A stretch of DNA of 64,000 nucleotides. Origin: Paenibacillus apiarius. GTDB taxonomy: Bacteria > Bacillota > Bacilli > Paenibacillales > Paenibacillaceae. Under the pieces are notes generated by a model that was not told the origin of the DNA, did not search any database, and saw only the letters and a program-made list of their open reading frames with translations. Positions 36,825 to 45,989 of this stretch are shown piece after piece. The stretch spans positions 620,001-684,000 of the forward strand of contig NZ_JAFFHZ010000001.1 of NCBI RefSeq assembly GCF_017052585.1, given 5' to 3'. Every line of letters starts with the position of its first letter. Position 1 is the stretch's first letter. The translations under genes were made by a program, and so were the position numbers.

Positions 36825-38504
36825 ATGATGTTCATGGACCAGACGATGGATCGCCGTAAATTTCTCACGTATTTAGGCAGCGGAGCGGCTGCGCTTGCCG
36901 TCGCTTCTACCGGATTGGGCGTATTGGAGAACAAAGCCGAAGCACGTTCGGCAGATCACTTATTCGGGTTCAAGACGAACAAAGTATCCGGATATTTCAC
37001 TCCAATCGAGCCATCGGATGCAGACGATCTCATTTTGCCGGCGGGATATAAATACGATGTCGTAGCCGCCTACGGCGATGTCATCAATAAAGCGGGAGAG
37101 ACGTTTGGCTTTAATTGCGATTTTACGATGTATCTGCCGATGAACGGATCGAGTGAGCGCGGATTGCTCTGGGTCAATCATGAATACTCCAGCGATGTGT
37201 TCGTGCATGGTGCGAGGCAGGGCGATAAATATACGGCCGAACAAATTCGAACCATGCTGTATGTGCAGGGAGGCTCCATTATAGAAGTGTACCGCGGTCA
37301 AGATGGTGTATGGAAAATGGACGCGGGCTCAAAGTATGCGCGCCGCGTGACCGGCTTGACTCCGTTCCATTTGACCGGTCCCGCCCGGGGCTCCAAGGCT
37401 GTCGGCGGGAAGACGGAGGTGCAGGGCACCTTTGCGAATTGCTCCGGCGGCATGACGCTATGGAACACCGTGCTGTCCTGCGAGGAAAATTTCGAGACGA
37501 CATCGGAAGATGCCGGGCTCAATCCGACGCATTACGGCTGGGTCATCGAGGTCGATCCGTTCGATAGCGGCTTTCAAGTGCGCAAGCATACCGCCCTGGG
37601 ACGGTTCCATCATGAGAATTCCGCCATGGGCCTTGCCAAGGACGGGCGCGTGGTCGTCTATATGGGCGACGATACAACAGACGCATGCGTATACAAGTTC
37701 ATTTCCAAGGGCGCCTATTCTCCAAGCGCGGGACGAGCCAATAGCGAGCTGCTCACGGAAGGAACCTTGTATGCTGCCGATATGAAAAAAGGCCGCTGGA
37801 TCGCTCTGACGGTTGACGCAGTGCAACGGGCGCTCAAAGACGCCAAGTTCAAAGCGCCGTCCGCCGTCAAGCTGTCGCAGGCAGATTTGCTGAAGAAATA
37901 TGCCGCGCAAGCGGATGTGCTGGTGAATGCCGCGGAGGTCGCCGTTCTGCTCGGGGCTACGCCAACGGACCGTCCGGAAGATCTCGAAATCAGCCCGTTC
38001 GACAGCTCCATTTTTATTGCGCACACGAACAATGACAAGCATGGCAACATTCACGGACATATCACCCGTTTCTTCGAGAAGGACAATGACCTGGGCGCCA
38101 CGGAATTTGACTTTGAAATTTTTGCCGCCGGCGGACGCCAAAGCGGATTCAGCGCACCGGACAACTTAACCTTCGACAGCAACGGCAATCTGTGGACCGT
38201 GACGGATATCTCTTCGAGCAAGCTGAATACCGGCGTCTATTCTTCCTTCAAAAACAATGGGGTATTCGTAATCCCTACAACAGGGCCGAGCACCGGACAT
38301 GCGCTGCAATTCGCTTCCGCGCCGGTGGAAGCCGAAATGACCGGACCCTGGTTTACGCCGGATGAACGCACGCTGTTCATGGCGGTACAGCATCCAGGCG
38401 AAGAAACGTCTGACCTGAAGCAGCCGACCAGCATGTGGCCGCACCGCAAAGGCGATACCATGCCGCGCCCATCCGTCGTCGCCATCACCGGCTTCACATG
38501 GTAA
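36825..38504 (+). CDS. PhoX family phosphatase (DUF839) with Tat signal
   Basis: A 559-residue exported phosphatase. The Tat signal peptide reads MDRRKFLTYLGSGAAALAVA (twin Arg near 8-9), followed by a cleavage region around NKAEARS. The mature part matches PhoX, a Ca/Fe-dependent phosphomonoesterase: LLWVNHEYSSDVFVHG, LGRFHHENSAMGLAKDG, VYMGDDTTDACVYKF and PFDSSIFIAHTNNDKHGNIH. It releases phosphate from organic esters outside the cell. Three clustered ATGs (36825, 36828, 36834) compete; 36828 has the best spacing to AGGGAG. tatA follows after 12 nt, so the substrate and part of its export machine are made together. Confidence 0.92.
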   Translation: MMFMDQTMDRRKFLTYLGSGAAALAVASTGLGVLENKAEARSADHLFGFKTNKVSGYFTPIEPSDADDLILPAGYKYDVVAAYGDVINKAGETFGFNCDFTMYLPMNGSSERGLLWVNHEYSSDVFVHGARQGDKYTAEQIRTMLYVQGGSIIEVYRGQDGVWKMDAGSKYARRVTGLTPFHLTGPARGSKAVGGKTEVQGTFANCSGGMTLWNTVLSCEENFETTSEDAGLNPTHYGWVIEVDPFDSGFQVRKHTALGRFHHENSAMGLAKDGRVVVYMGDDTTDACVYKFISKGAYSPSAGRANSELLTEGTLYAADMKKGRWIALTVDAVQRALKDAKFKAPSAVKLSQADLLKKYAAQADVLVNAAEVAVLLGATPTDRPEDLEISPFDSSIFIAHTNNDKHGNIHGHITRFFEKDNDLGATEFDFEIFAAGGRQSGFSAPDNLTFDSNGNLWTVTDISSSKLNTGVYSSFKNNGVFVIPTTGPSTGHALQFASAPVEAEMTGPWFTPDERTLFMAVQHPGEETSDLKQPTSMWPHRKGDTMPRPSVVAITGFTW

Positions 38505-38516
38505 GGGGGCGAGCAT

Positions 38517-38753
38517 ATGGGGATCGGTAATATTGGCGTCGGCGGCATCGTTCTTATCGTCATCCTTGCCCTGCTGCTCTTCGGGCCGTCCAAGCTTCCG
38601 GAGCTTGGGCGCGCGTTCGGAAGAACGCTGAGCGAATTCAAAAGCGCGACGAGAACTCTTATCTCGCCGCTAGAAGATGACGGTGAAGAGGAGCAAACCT
38701 ATAAGAAGAAAGCTTCTGGAGAACCGCCAGCGGTTTCCGGTTCCAAAAAATAG
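38517..38753 (+). CDS. tatA: Twin-arginine translocase subunit TatA
   Basis: 78 residues: one N-terminal membrane helix (about 5-21) ending in the conserved [17 protein letters not shown], then an amphipathic helix and a charged tail ([12 protein letters not shown]). This is the classical TatA pore subunit. GGGGGCGAG precedes the ATG. It lies 12 nt after the Tat-dependent PhoX gene, a pairing like B. subtilis phoD-tatAd-tatCd, except that no tatC follows. TatC must be encoded elsewhere. Confidence 0.95.
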   Translation: MGIGNIGVGGIVLIVILALLLFGPSKLPELGRAFGRTLSEFKSATRTLISPLEDDGEEEQTYKKKASGEPPAVSGSKK

Positions 38754-38768
38754 AGTTGCTGCCGATAT

Positions 38769-38811
38769 AAGCTGCCCGTTCGATGCGCACAACGCGCATG
38801 GAGGGCAGCTT
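38769..38811 (+). terminator. Terminator of phoX-tatA
   Basis: AAGCTGCCC and GGGCAGCTT form a 9-bp stem, with a further inner pairing (ATGCGC with GCGCAT) and a following CTTTGTT. Confidence 0.75.
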
Positions 38812-38950
38812 CTTTGTTGCTTGCAGTCATAAAAAAAACAAGATTTGCGCACCATATTCAGGTAATAAAAGGGATTATGAAGAGATATGGAATGCGATAC
38901 CGCACATGCATCCGTGTATGTCATATGGCACAATCGATATAGAAAAAGTA

Positions 38951-38959
38951 TGATATAAT
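38951..38959 (+). promoter_or_regulatory. Extended -10 promoter of the MdtG-like gene
   Basis: TGATATAAT (TG-N-TATAAT) lies 45 bp before the start codon. No good -35 is seen, as is common for extended -10 promoters. Confidence 0.5.
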
Positions 38960-39003
38960 GAATACCAGTTGCTGGCACATCGGACGGACCGTGACCTGAG
39001 AAA

Positions 39004-40230
39004 GTGGTGAATAGAGAAATGCAGCAATGGAAAGTCAATCTAATCATCCTATGGTTCGGGTCATTTCTAGCCATGGCAGGCATGACCATGGTAACGCCAT
39101 TTTTAGCGCTGTATCTCCAGCACGACATCGGCATGAGCAACCAGCATGAAATCGCCGTCTGGTCGGGCCTTATTTTTGCGGCAAATTTCTTGACCTCATT
39201 CATATTTCAGCCAATATGGGGCAAATTCGCGGATAAGTACGGCCGCAAAATCATGATTTTGCGTTCCGGCTTCGGAATGGCGGCGGTAACGGCATTGATG
39301 GGATTGGCGCAGACGCCTATGCATCTGCTGCTTCTGCGCATGTTGAACGGAACGATTTCAGGCTTCAACCCCGCTGCCGTCGCGCTCGTGTCGTCAACGA
39401 CGCCCAAGGAACGCATGGGCTTCGCGATGGGTATCCTTCAATCCGGTGTCGTCGCCGGCACGATTCTGGGACCGCTTATAGGCGGGGTTCTTGCGGATAT
39501 GGTGGGCTATCGGCCAATCTTCTATATTACCGGTACGCTGCTCTTCCTAGCGACCATGCTCACAATGATTATGGTTAAGGAGCCGTTCGACCGCGAGAAA
39601 GCGGCCGAGACGCCGCAAATGTCCGTCATGGCGGGCTTTAAGCAGCTGGCAGGCATTCCGCAGCTGCTTGCTTTGTTTGCGGTCACCTTTTTACTGCAAT
39701 TCGCGATGATGAGCCCTGCATCTCTGCTGCCGCTCTATGTGCAGGAGCTGCACGGTTCACAGCAGAACTTGGCGCTCCTCGCCGGCTTTGTCAGCGCGGT
39801 CGCGGGTATGTCGAACATGATATGCTCGCCGATATTGGGCCGGCTGAGCGATCGAATCGGCTCCCACCGCATCTTGACAGTATGCTTAATCGGGGCTGCC
39901 TGCACACTCATTCCGCAAGCCTTCGTGAGTAAAGTATGGCAGCTTGTCGCCATAAGATTCCTGTTGGGTATGTTTATGGGCGGTCTCCTGCCTTCCGTCA
40001 ATGCGCTCATTCGGAAATATACGCCTGACGGAATGGAGAGCCGTGCCTATAGTTTTAACAGCAGCACGCTCGCTCTAGGAAATATGATCGGTCCCGTTAT
40101 GGGCGGAGCGGTATCTGGCTTCATCGGCATCCAAGGCATTTTCATTATGTCCGGAGTATTTCTGCTTATCAATACAGCTTGGGCCCGCTTTTCTCTCTAT
40201 GGCCGGAACCGTGCGGCGCACCGTCCGTGA
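39004..40230 (+). CDS. MFS multidrug exporter, MdtG-like
   Basis: 408 residues with twelve membrane helices. The motif after helix 2 reads IWGKFADKYGRKIMILRS (about 76-93), typical of drug:H+ antiporters. The helix-5 motif C region (GVVAGTILGPLIGGVLAD) marks an antiporter. The closest family resemblance I see is E. coli MdtG. The start is GTG at 39004 in a weak SD context; an ATG five codons on (39019) is an alternative. It is a single gene with an extended -10 promoter and a terminator shared with the convergent lacI-type gene. Confidence 0.88.
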   Translation: MVNREMQQWKVNLIILWFGSFLAMAGMTMVTPFLALYLQHDIGMSNQHEIAVWSGLIFAANFLTSFIFQPIWGKFADKYGRKIMILRSGFGMAAVTALMGLAQTPMHLLLLRMLNGTISGFNPAAVALVSSTTPKERMGFAMGILQSGVVAGTILGPLIGGVLADMVGYRPIFYITGTLLFLATMLTMIMVKEPFDREKAAETPQMSVMAGFKQLAGIPQLLALFAVTFLLQFAMMSPASLLPLYVQELHGSQQNLALLAGFVSAVAGMSNMICSPILGRLSDRIGSHRILTVCLIGAACTLIPQAFVSKVWQLVAIRFLLGMFMGGLLPSVNALIRKYTPDGMESRAYSFNSSTLALGNMIGPVMGGAVSGFIGIQGIFIMSGVFLLINTAWARFSLYGRNRAAHRP

Positions 40231-40317
40231 CGCCACTATCGTACGATTGCAATCAACTAAGATAAGGTCACACGTCGCACGTTTCAATCAACCTCTTAAG
40301 GGTTTCTCAACAGCCAG

Positions 40318-40344
40318 AGATGCCAAGGGATAACCTTGGCATCT
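40318..40344. terminator. Bidirectional terminator between MFS and LacI genes
   Basis: AGATGCCAAGG and CCTTGGCATCT form an 11-bp stem with a 5-nt loop, followed by TTTGCT. Confidence 0.8.
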
Positions 40345-40347
40345 TTG

Positions 40348-41337
40348 CTATGCCATCAGCTTGACAGATGCGCGTTCGACGAATTGAAAGGGAAGCTTAT
40401 GCTTCTCTGTCTCTTCGGCCGGATTTATAATTTTACGATAACAGACCTGAAACATCAGACTTCCAGCCTCTTCGTTGCGGTGTCCAAGAGCTGTCAGTTC
40501 CAGCGCATCGGCCAGCGGCAAGTTCTCGCAGCTGATGATGGAGAGATCGTCCGGCACCCTTATCCCCAGCCTCCGCCCTTCAAGCATCATGCCTGCCGCG
40601 ATTTCGTCCCCGGATACGAGCATGGCCGTAGGACGTTCCTTCAACCCGGCTAAGCTTCTTATCACTTCGGCACCCTTCGAAATGTCATAGCATTGATAGA
40701 ACATCCACTCCTGACGCGGATGCTCGCCAATCCGCTCCAGCGCATCTCTGAAGGCGCGCTTGCGGATGCCGCTGTTGAAGCTGTGCTCCCGTGCCAGCGT
40801 AAGGCCGATATGCCGGTGGCCCCGCTTGATGAAATAATCGAGCGCATGCATATAGCTGTTATAATGGTCGAACGACACCGAGGAAATCGCCTGTTCCCCT
40901 GTATCTTCAAAGGCAACAATCGGCCCATATGCCGCGTATTCCTCCACGACATGCCAAGGCACTGCTTTGGATACGATAATTAAGCCGTCAATCTGCTTCA
41001 TCTTAAGCATGTCCATGGCGCGCAGCTCTTCTTGCTCCCGGTAGTCGGATTGAAAAAAAATGAGGTTGTATTGATGCTTCAATGCCTCGTCGGCAAGCCC
41101 TTTCATAAAACTCGAAAAGAAGGGCTGATTCATATACGGCAATAAAATACCGATCATTTGCGTTCGCCCTCTGACCAAATGGACAGCGTTAACGTTCTGG
41201 CTGTAATTCAGCCTGCGAACGACTTCCAGCACGGCTTCTCTCTTCTCCCGGCTGACATAGGGATGATTGTTCAACACGCGCGACACCGTAGTGACGGATA
41301 CGCCGGAGAGCTCCGCGATTTGCTTTATGTTTGCCAT
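40348..41337 (-). CDS. LacI family transcriptional regulator
   Basis: 329 residues. The N-terminal HTH reads IKQIAELSGVSVTTVSRVLN (about 4-23), with hinge region YSQNVNAVHLVRGRTQ. The periplasmic-binding-like effector domain (about 60-329) is complete and would bind a sugar. The ATG follows AGGGGG. A possible LacI-type operator (41379-41392) lies next to its own -10 box (41371-41376), suggesting autoregulation. It diverges from the HAD hydrolase gene; any sugar-uptake targets lie elsewhere. Confidence 0.93.
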   Translation of the reverse strand: MANIKQIAELSGVSVTTVSRVLNNHPYVSREKREAVLEVVRRLNYSQNVNAVHLVRGRTQMIGILLPYMNQPFFSSFMKGLADEALKHQYNLIFFQSDYREQEELRAMDMLKMKQIDGLIIVSKAVPWHVVEEYAAYGPIVAFEDTGEQAISSVSFDHYNSYMHALDYFIKRGHRHIGLTLAREHSFNSGIRKRAFRDALERIGEHPRQEWMFYQCYDISKGAEVIRSLAGLKERPTAMLVSGDEIAAGMMLEGRRLGIRVPDDLSIISCENLPLADALELTALGHRNEEAGSLMFQVCYRKIINPAEETEKHKLPFQFVERASVKLMA

Positions 41338-41370
41338 GCGCTTATTCCCCCTGTCCAGATTGCTACTTGT

Positions 41371-41392
41371 ATTATAGATGATTACGATAACA
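41371..41392 (-). promoter_or_regulatory. Promoter and putative operator of the LacI gene
   Basis: On the minus strand a TATAAT (41371-41376) is preceded directly by TGTTATCGTAATCA (41379-41392). That site has the CG centre of LacI/CcpA-type operators and 12 of 14 matches to the cre consensus. The -35 is poor. Confidence 0.45.
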
Positions 41393-41399
41393 TTTACGA

Positions 41400-41452
41400 A
41401 ATTTGCATTTACGCAAATTCAGCTTGACCTGAAATGCATTTCATCATTTATG
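41400..41452 (+). promoter_or_regulatory. Promoter of the HAD gene with a palindromic operator in the spacer
   Basis: TTGACC (41424-41429) is followed after 17 bp by TTTATG (41447-41452). The spacer holds the perfect 14-bp palindrome TGAAATGCATTTCA (41430-41443). A second inverted repeat, AATTTGC-N6-GCAAATT (41400-41419), lies just upstream. A repressor on the spacer palindrome would block RNA polymerase. Confidence 0.5.
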
Positions 41453-41556
41453 TTGAGATTGCAGCCGCCTGAAGTCGGCGTAACCGGATGTTGCAGGGCG
41501 TTACGGCTCGGTGGCTCACTTCCCCAAACCAACAGCATGAAGCAGGAGGCTAAGTT

Positions 41557-42327
41557 ATGACGCAAAATATCGTTTTCTTTGATATAGACGGCACGCTCTT
41601 GGACAAGAACCACCAAATTGCCCCATCGACGAAGCGCGCCATCCTACAATTGCAGGATGCCGGTGTCTATACCGCCATTGCGACCGGCCGAGCGCCGTCC
41701 GCCTTCGCATGGATTCGCGAACAACTCGGCATCCGCACCTATGTATCGATTAACGGCCAATACGTCGTCTTCGAAGATGAGGTCATATACGACCAACCGA
41801 TGGACCCCAATGAGCTTAAGGCCTTCGCTTCCATGGCCGCCGCGCTTGACCATCCAATTGTATACGTTCATGCGGACGGTATGTCCGCCTCTATGGAGCA
41901 TCAGCTCATTCACGACGGCTTGCGAACCTGCAATCTGGAGCATCCGCCCGTCAATGAATCGGGCGATGAGGAAACTGCGGTATATCAAGGCATTCTATTC
42001 TGCGATGACAAGGCGACGATACCGTATGCCGAGCGTTTTCGGAATATGCAATTCTACCGCTGGCACTCCTTGGCGACGGACTTCCTGCAGAAGGGCGGCT
42101 CGAAAGCGGTCGGCATTCGCAAGCTGCTGGAACGGACAGGTATTAGCCAGGAGCACTGCTATGCATTCGGAGACGGCGTGAACGATGTCGAGATGCTGCA
42201 GTTCGCTGGAACGGGAATAGCTATGGGCAATGCTTCGCGCGAGGTCAAGCGGCACGCCGATCTCGTCACGGCTTCTCATGCCGAGGACGGCATATCCAAA
42301 GGGCTTCGGACTGTGGGCCTGCTGTAA
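41557..42327 (+). CDS. Cof-type HAD-IIB sugar-phosphatase-like hydrolase
   Basis: 256 residues. The HAD motifs are present: VFFDIDGTLLDK (catalytic Asp pair near 8 and 10), ATGRAPSAF (motif II region), the lysine segment QKGGSKAVGIRKLL, and FGDGVNDVEMLQFAGTGIAMGNA (quoted in parts: FGDGVNDVEML, TGIAMGNA). It belongs to the Cof/YidA group of sugar-phosphate and nucleotide phosphatases with a large C2 cap. The substrate is unknown. AGGAGG precedes the ATG. It diverges from the LacI gene. Confidence 0.93.
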   Translation: MTQNIVFFDIDGTLLDKNHQIAPSTKRAILQLQDAGVYTAIATGRAPSAFAWIREQLGIRTYVSINGQYVVFEDEVIYDQPMDPNELKAFASMAAALDHPIVYVHADGMSASMEHQLIHDGLRTCNLEHPPVNESGDEETAVYQGILFCDDKATIPYAERFRNMQFYRWHSLATDFLQKGGSKAVGIRKLLERTGISQEHCYAFGDGVNDVEMLQFAGTGIAMGNASREVKRHADLVTASHAEDGISKGLRTVGLL

Positions 42328-42331
42328 TGCG

Positions 42332-42366
42332 AACAAGCCTCCGGCCCAGACGGGCGGAGGCTTGTT
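42332..42366. terminator. Bidirectional terminator after the HAD gene
   Basis: AACAAGCCTCCG and CGGAGGCTTGTT form a perfect 12-bp stem between convergent genes. Confidence 0.85.
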
Positions 42367-42391
42367 GTCATTCTTTCTTGCGGCAGAGGTA

Positions 42392-43738
42392 CTAAATTGG
42401 CAGGATATTCAGAACGTTTAGGAAAACGATGACGATGATGACCGGAATGACGTACCGCAAGAGCAGCACATACAAAGCCAAGCCTTTGCGCCAGCCTGCC
42501 GTCTCCGCTGCAAATTCGGCGTGCAACCGCTCTTTTGGGAGGCGGTATCCGACAAACAAAGCGATAAGCAGCACGCCGATCGGCATCAGAACATTCGTCA
42601 CGGCAAAATCGGCCGCATCAAACAGCGACAGTCCCATAATGCGAACGTCCGACCATACGCCGAAGGACAAAGCCGACGGAATGCCCGCCATAAAGATGAG
42701 AGCCCCAAACAGCCAGCTTAACCGTTTGCGCTTTTGCTCCTCCCCGCCGGAAAATCCAGACACGAGAATTTCCAGCATCGAAAAGGCCGAGGTCAGAGCC
42801 GCAAACAAGAACAGAGCCAAAAACAGCGTGATGAAGATACTTCCGTACGGCATCTGCTCAAATAGGGCGGGCAATGTGCTGAACAGCAGTCCCGGTCCTT
42901 CCTGCGGCTTCATGCCAAGCGCGAATAATGCCGGGAAGATAGCCAAGCCGGCCATGAACGAGGTCAAGACGTTCAATCCGACAACGGAGAAAGAAGACTT
43001 CACCAACGACTCTTTTTTATTTAAATAGGAACTGTACGTGACCATGACGGATACCCCGACGCTAAGGCAGAAAAAAGATTGTCCCAGGGCGTACAGAACC
43101 GCTTTTCCCGTCAGTTTTCCAAAGTCGGGCTGCAAAAAATACAACAGGCCTTCGGTCATGCCAGGCAGCGTCAACGAACGTGCGATCAGAACGAGAAACA
43201 AAATGAACAAGCCTGGCATCAAAATACGGCTGGCACGCTCAATGCCGCCTTTAATGCCTTGTCCGACCACGATAATCGTAATGAGCATGAAGGCGAACTG
43301 CGCCGTCACGGATGACCAGGGATTGGATACGGTCTGGCCAAACAACGTATCGTAATTTTGTCCTGCCTGCAGCAGCCCGCCTGCTATTCCGCGCGCCAAA
43401 TACAGCAGTATCCAGCCTCCTACCACGCTGTAATAAGATAATAGCAAGAAGCATGTCCCCATACCGAGATATCCGGTCCAATGCCACTTGGAGCCCGGAG
43501 CGATATCCCGATAGGCGGAAATCGCTTCTTTACCGGTGCTGCGCCCGATAACGAACTCCGCAAGCAGCAGTGGCAACCCGATGCCTAATGTAAATAGCAA
43601 AAAAACGAGAAAGAAAGCGCCGCCCCCGCTCGTTGCCACCACGTTGGGAAATTTCCAAATTGCCCCCAATCCGATGGCCGACCCGGCTGACGCCAATATA
43701 AAACCTATTTTTGAAGTCCACTGATCTCGCGATTTCAT
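42392..43738 (-). CDS. Sodium-dependent transporter, NSS/SNF family (copy 1)
   Basis: 448 residues, eleven or twelve membrane helices. The family signature SAGSAIGLGAIWKFPNVVATSGGGAF (quoted in parts: SAGSAIGLGAIWKFPNV, ATSGGGAF) at about 18-43 contains the Na+ and substrate sites of LeuT-like proteins. NSS carriers take up amino acids or related compounds with sodium; the substrate is open. GGGGGAAC precedes the ATG. It lies 89 nt downstream of a paralogue of exactly the same length, with which it shares roughly two thirds of its residues by eye. Confidence 0.92.
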   Translation of the reverse strand: MKSRDQWTSKIGFILASAGSAIGLGAIWKFPNVVATSGGGAFFLVFLLFTLGIGLPLLLAEFVIGRSTGKEAISAYRDIAPGSKWHWTGYLGMGTCFLLLSYYSVVGGWILLYLARGIAGGLLQAGQNYDTLFGQTVSNPWSSVTAQFAFMLITIIVVGQGIKGGIERASRILMPGLFILFLVLIARSLTLPGMTEGLLYFLQPDFGKLTGKAVLYALGQSFFCLSVGVSVMVTYSSYLNKKESLVKSSFSVVGLNVLTSFMAGLAIFPALFALGMKPQEGPGLLFSTLPALFEQMPYGSIFITLFLALFLFAALTSAFSMLEILVSGFSGGEEQKRKRLSWLFGALIFMAGIPSALSFGVWSDVRIMGLSLFDAADFAVTNVLMPIGVLLIALFVGYRLPKERLHAEFAAETAGWRKGLALYVLLLRYVIPVIIVIVFLNVLNILPI

Positions 43739-43827
43739 TAGTTCCCCCTGTTGTCACTCTCTTAGAAGATAGTTGCGCTCTAGAAATGTGTGTTCCAATA
43801 TGTGTTCAAAAAGGTCACAAAACCTCT

Positions 43828-45174
43828 CTAAATGGGCAGCCAGTTCATCCCGTGCAAAAAGACTAGCACAACAATGACAGGAAGGACAAAGCGCAGCATG
43901 AAGACATACAAGGCAAGTCCCTTCCGCGCCCAGGCCGACTCGCCCGACCACTCTGCCTGCAGCCGCTCCCGCGGAAATCGAAAGCCGACAAAGACAGAGA
44001 TGAGCAGCACGCCCAGCGGCAGCATCACATTGGTCACCGCAAAATCCGCCCACGCGAATACGTTTCTGCCAAGCCATACGAAGTCGCTGCCGACCCCGAA
44101 GGAAAGCGCCGACGGAATGCCGAGCATGAAAATAAGCGTTCCGAACAGCCAGCACATCTTGATGCGGCGGGCTGCATCGCCGTGGGCGAACGCCGCGACG
44201 ACTATCTCCAGCAGAGAGAAGGCCGAGGTCAATGTGGCGAACAGGAACAAAGCTAAAAACACCGTAATGAACAAACTCCCGTACGGCAGCTGCTCGAACA
44301 CGGCAGGCAGCGTTACGAACAACAATCCCGGTCCTTCTACCGGCTTCATGCCAAGCGCGAACAGCGCCGGAAAAATGGCAATGCCCGCCATGAATGAAGT
44401 CATCACGTTCAAGCCGACAACGGACAGCGCCGGCTTGCCAAGCGGTTCGTGCTTCTGCAAATAGGAGCTGTACGTCACCATGCAGGATCCGCCTACGCTT
44501 AAGCAGAAAAAGGACTGTCCGAGGGCATACAGCAGCGCCTCGGAGGACAATCGGCCGAAATCCGGCTTCAAAAAGTAGACGAGCCCTTCACTCATTCCCG
44601 GCAGCGTTAGCGCCCGGATAATAAGCACGACAAAGAGCAAGAACAGCCCTGGCATCAGAATCCGGCTTGCCTTCTCAATGCCCTGCTTGACCCCTCTTGC
44701 CACAACTACAATCGTCAGCAGCATAAATGCGCCTTGAGAAAGCACGGCCTCCCACGGACTGGCCGACGTCTGGTCAAAGAAGGCGCCATAGTCGCGTCCA
44801 GCCGTCAGCAACGAGCCGGTAACGGCGCGCATGAAATACAGGACGATCCAGCCCCCTACGACGCTGTAGAAGGAAAGCAATATCGAGCAGGTCGCCATTC
44901 CTAAATATCCGACCCAATGCCAGCGGCTATTCGGCGCCAGATCGCGGTAGGCAGACACCGCTTCTTGCCCGGTGCTGCGTCCGATTAAGAATTCCGCGAG
45001 CAGGAGCGGCAATCCGATCCCGAACGTAAATAAAATGAAGACAAGAAAAAAGGCGCCCCCGCCGCTTGTCGCCACGACATTCGGAAATTTCCATATCGCT
45101 CCGAGTCCGATGGCTGAACCGGCTGACGCCAAAATAAATCCAAGCTTGGAAGTCCATTGTTCTCCCGATTTCAT
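43828..45174 (-). CDS. Sodium-dependent transporter, NSS/SNF family (copy 2)
   Basis: 448 residues with the same signature (SAGSAIGLGAIWKFPNV) and helix pattern as the next gene downstream. The N-terminal 90 residues are nearly identical between the two. Differences cluster in the loops after helices 3-4 and 8-9 and in the C-terminal third (SEWSGESAWARKG against AEFAAETAGWRKG). This is a tandem duplication that has diverged. GGAGGG lies about 12 nt before the ATG, and this copy leads the pair. Confidence 0.92.
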   Translation of the reverse strand: MKSGEQWTSKLGFILASAGSAIGLGAIWKFPNVVATSGGGAFFLVFILFTFGIGLPLLLAEFLIGRSTGQEAVSAYRDLAPNSRWHWVGYLGMATCSILLSFYSVVGGWIVLYFMRAVTGSLLTAGRDYGAFFDQTSASPWEAVLSQGAFMLLTIVVVARGVKQGIEKASRILMPGLFLLFVVLIIRALTLPGMSEGLVYFLKPDFGRLSSEALLYALGQSFFCLSVGGSCMVTYSSYLQKHEPLGKPALSVVGLNVMTSFMAGIAIFPALFALGMKPVEGPGLLFVTLPAVFEQLPYGSLFITVFLALFLFATLTSAFSLLEIVVAAFAHGDAARRIKMCWLFGTLIFMLGIPSALSFGVGSDFVWLGRNVFAWADFAVTNVMLPLGVLLISVFVGFRFPRERLQAEWSGESAWARKGLALYVFMLRFVLPVIVVLVFLHGMNWLPI

Positions 45175-45270
45175 AATGGTCCGTACCCTCCGATATATAA
45201 GTCGCTGTCACATATTATAACACAAGAGAGCAACGACCTTTCCACACGCAAATCATTACACTTATGCCCA

Positions 45271-45906
45271 TTAGCGCACGATGGCTAACGCCAGTCCGTC
45301 ATAAGCCGGCAGCATCGTGCTCATCAGACGCTCGTCTTGCGCGATCATTTCATTAAAGCGGCGCATCGCCAGTACAGAAGGCCCCCGCTTCTCGCTATCC
45401 AGAGTGCGTCCCCTCAGCATGAGATTGTCACCGGCAATAATGGCTCCAGGCCGAGCCAGCTTAATGGCATATTCCAAGTAGTTCGGATAATTTCCTTTAT
45501 CGGCATCGATAAAAAAGAAATCAAAGCGTGCGCCTTCCTGTTCCAAAGCCGCCAATGAATCAAGCGCTTCCCCGATCCTATACTCCACTTGTTCGCCGAA
45601 GCCCGCCTCCGTTAAGTGCCGCTTCGCTAAATCGGCATAGTCCTGACGCAATTCAAGCGACACGAGCCTGCCATCAGCGGGCAGCCCCCTTAGCAGGCAG
45701 CAGCCGCTGTATCCGCCCAGCGCGCCGATTTCCAATGCATCCCTTGCATGCGACATGCGGACAAGCATCGTCAGCAAGCGCCCATATCCTGCCGGAACGG
45801 ATATTTCGGGCATTCCATTGGCGCGAATTTGCCCTTTAATATGCTCCAACGTATCATCCTTCGTGTATAACTGATCTAAATACGTTTCCACCGCTTCATT
45901 AGACAT
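45271..45906 (-). CDS. SAM-dependent O-methyltransferase
   Basis: A 211-residue class I methyltransferase of the PF01596 (caffeoyl-CoA/COMT-like, YrrM) group. The SAM loop is ALEIGALGGYSGCCLLRGLP (about 56-75), and the metal-site motif is FFFIDADKGNYPNYLEYA (about 131-148) followed by AGDNLMLRG. The substrate is unknown. AGGAGG precedes the ATG. It is a single gene, divergent from ypsC. Confidence 0.92.
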   Translation of the reverse strand: MSNEAVETYLDQLYTKDDTLEHIKGQIRANGMPEISVPAGYGRLLTMLVRMSHARDALEIGALGGYSGCCLLRGLPADGRLVSLELRQDYADLAKRHLTEAGFGEQVEYRIGEALDSLAALEQEGARFDFFFIDADKGNYPNYLEYAIKLARPGAIIAGDNLMLRGRTLDSEKRGPSVLAMRRFNEMIAQDERLMSTMLPAYDGLALAIVR

Positions 45907-45989
45907 TTTCCCAACCTCCTGCTTTTTATGATATGATGAATGCCAGATCAGTACAAGTCACATAAAGTAGAACGGAGTGAAGAACACCG

